Below are positions 5,541 through 5,563 of a DNA stretch of 5,563 nt, one piece after another. Positions within the stretch are counted from its first letter, which is position 1. The number at the start of each line of letters is the position of its first letter. The position numbers and the translations under genes were made by a program. The notes beneath the pieces were generated by a model, which saw nothing but the letters and a program-made list of their open reading frames with translations, searched no databases and was not told the DNA's origin. Source of the DNA: Chthoniobacteraceae bacterium (GTDB taxonomy: Bacteria; Verrucomicrobiota; Verrucomicrobiia; Chthoniobacterales; Chthoniobacteraceae). The stretch covers positions 1 through 5,563 of the forward strand of contig CANJYI010000200.1 in NCBI GenBank assembly GCA_947478975.1. Reading direction: 5' to 3'.

Positions 5541-5563
5541 CCGCAAACACGCTCCGCCCCCCT

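Larger units (their letters stand above)
5461..5549. repeat. Three GCCGCAA direct repeats upstream of the dehydrogenase gene
   Basis: GCCGCAA occurs on the plus strand at 5461-5467, 5498-5504 and 5540-5546, with start-to-start spacings of 37 and 42 bases. The first and third copies extend to GCCGCAAACA. Repeated short motifs in a 114-base gene-free region could be regulator sites. In GC-rich DNA, chance copies of a 7-base motif are also possible. Confidence 0.3.

Overview
The window most likely comes from a Verrucomicrobiota bacterium, with Planctomycetota as the main alternative. Two things point there. One is a large secreted protein that joins a Pirellula/Verrucomicrobium-type dehydrogenase domain, a helical repeat region and a C-terminal c-type haem domain, an architecture largely confined to the PVC group. 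The other is the overall style: GC-rich DNA, Ala/Pro-rich linkers and start codons without Shine-Dalgarno sequences. The genus cannot be named from the sequence alone.

All five genes lie on the minus strand, so transcription runs from high to low coordinates. From right to left: a 114-base upstream region (5450-5563) with short repeats and a -10-like box; the 1020-residue dehydrogenase/HEAT/cytochrome gene (5449-2387); a 221-base intergenic region (2386-2166) with a possible weak terminator, two candidate promoters and foldable leader sequence; then the cluster rpmH (2165-1893), rnpA (1849-1424), yidD (1427-1182) and yidC (1172 to beyond the left edge). yidC is cut by the window edge after 390 codons, just before its insertase core.

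The rpmH-rnpA-yidD-yidC cluster is one of the most conserved gene orders in bacteria. It supplies ribosomal protein bL34, the RNase P protein subunit, and two proteins for inserting membrane proteins. rnpA and yidD overlap by four bases, and yidD and yidC are nine bases apart, so these genes are probably co-transcribed. In many genomes dnaA lies upstream of rpmH; here that place is taken by the unrelated secreted oxidoreductase, which probably forms a separate transcription unit.

No mobile element, CRISPR array, tRNA or rRNA is visible, and I see no clear evidence of a wholly new system. The points most worth a second look are a bL34 protein about twice the usual length through a basic C-terminal extension, a Pro/Ala-rich insertion in RnpA, a nested and alternative hairpin arrangement in front of rpmH, and the lack of Shine-Dalgarno sequences at all five starts.
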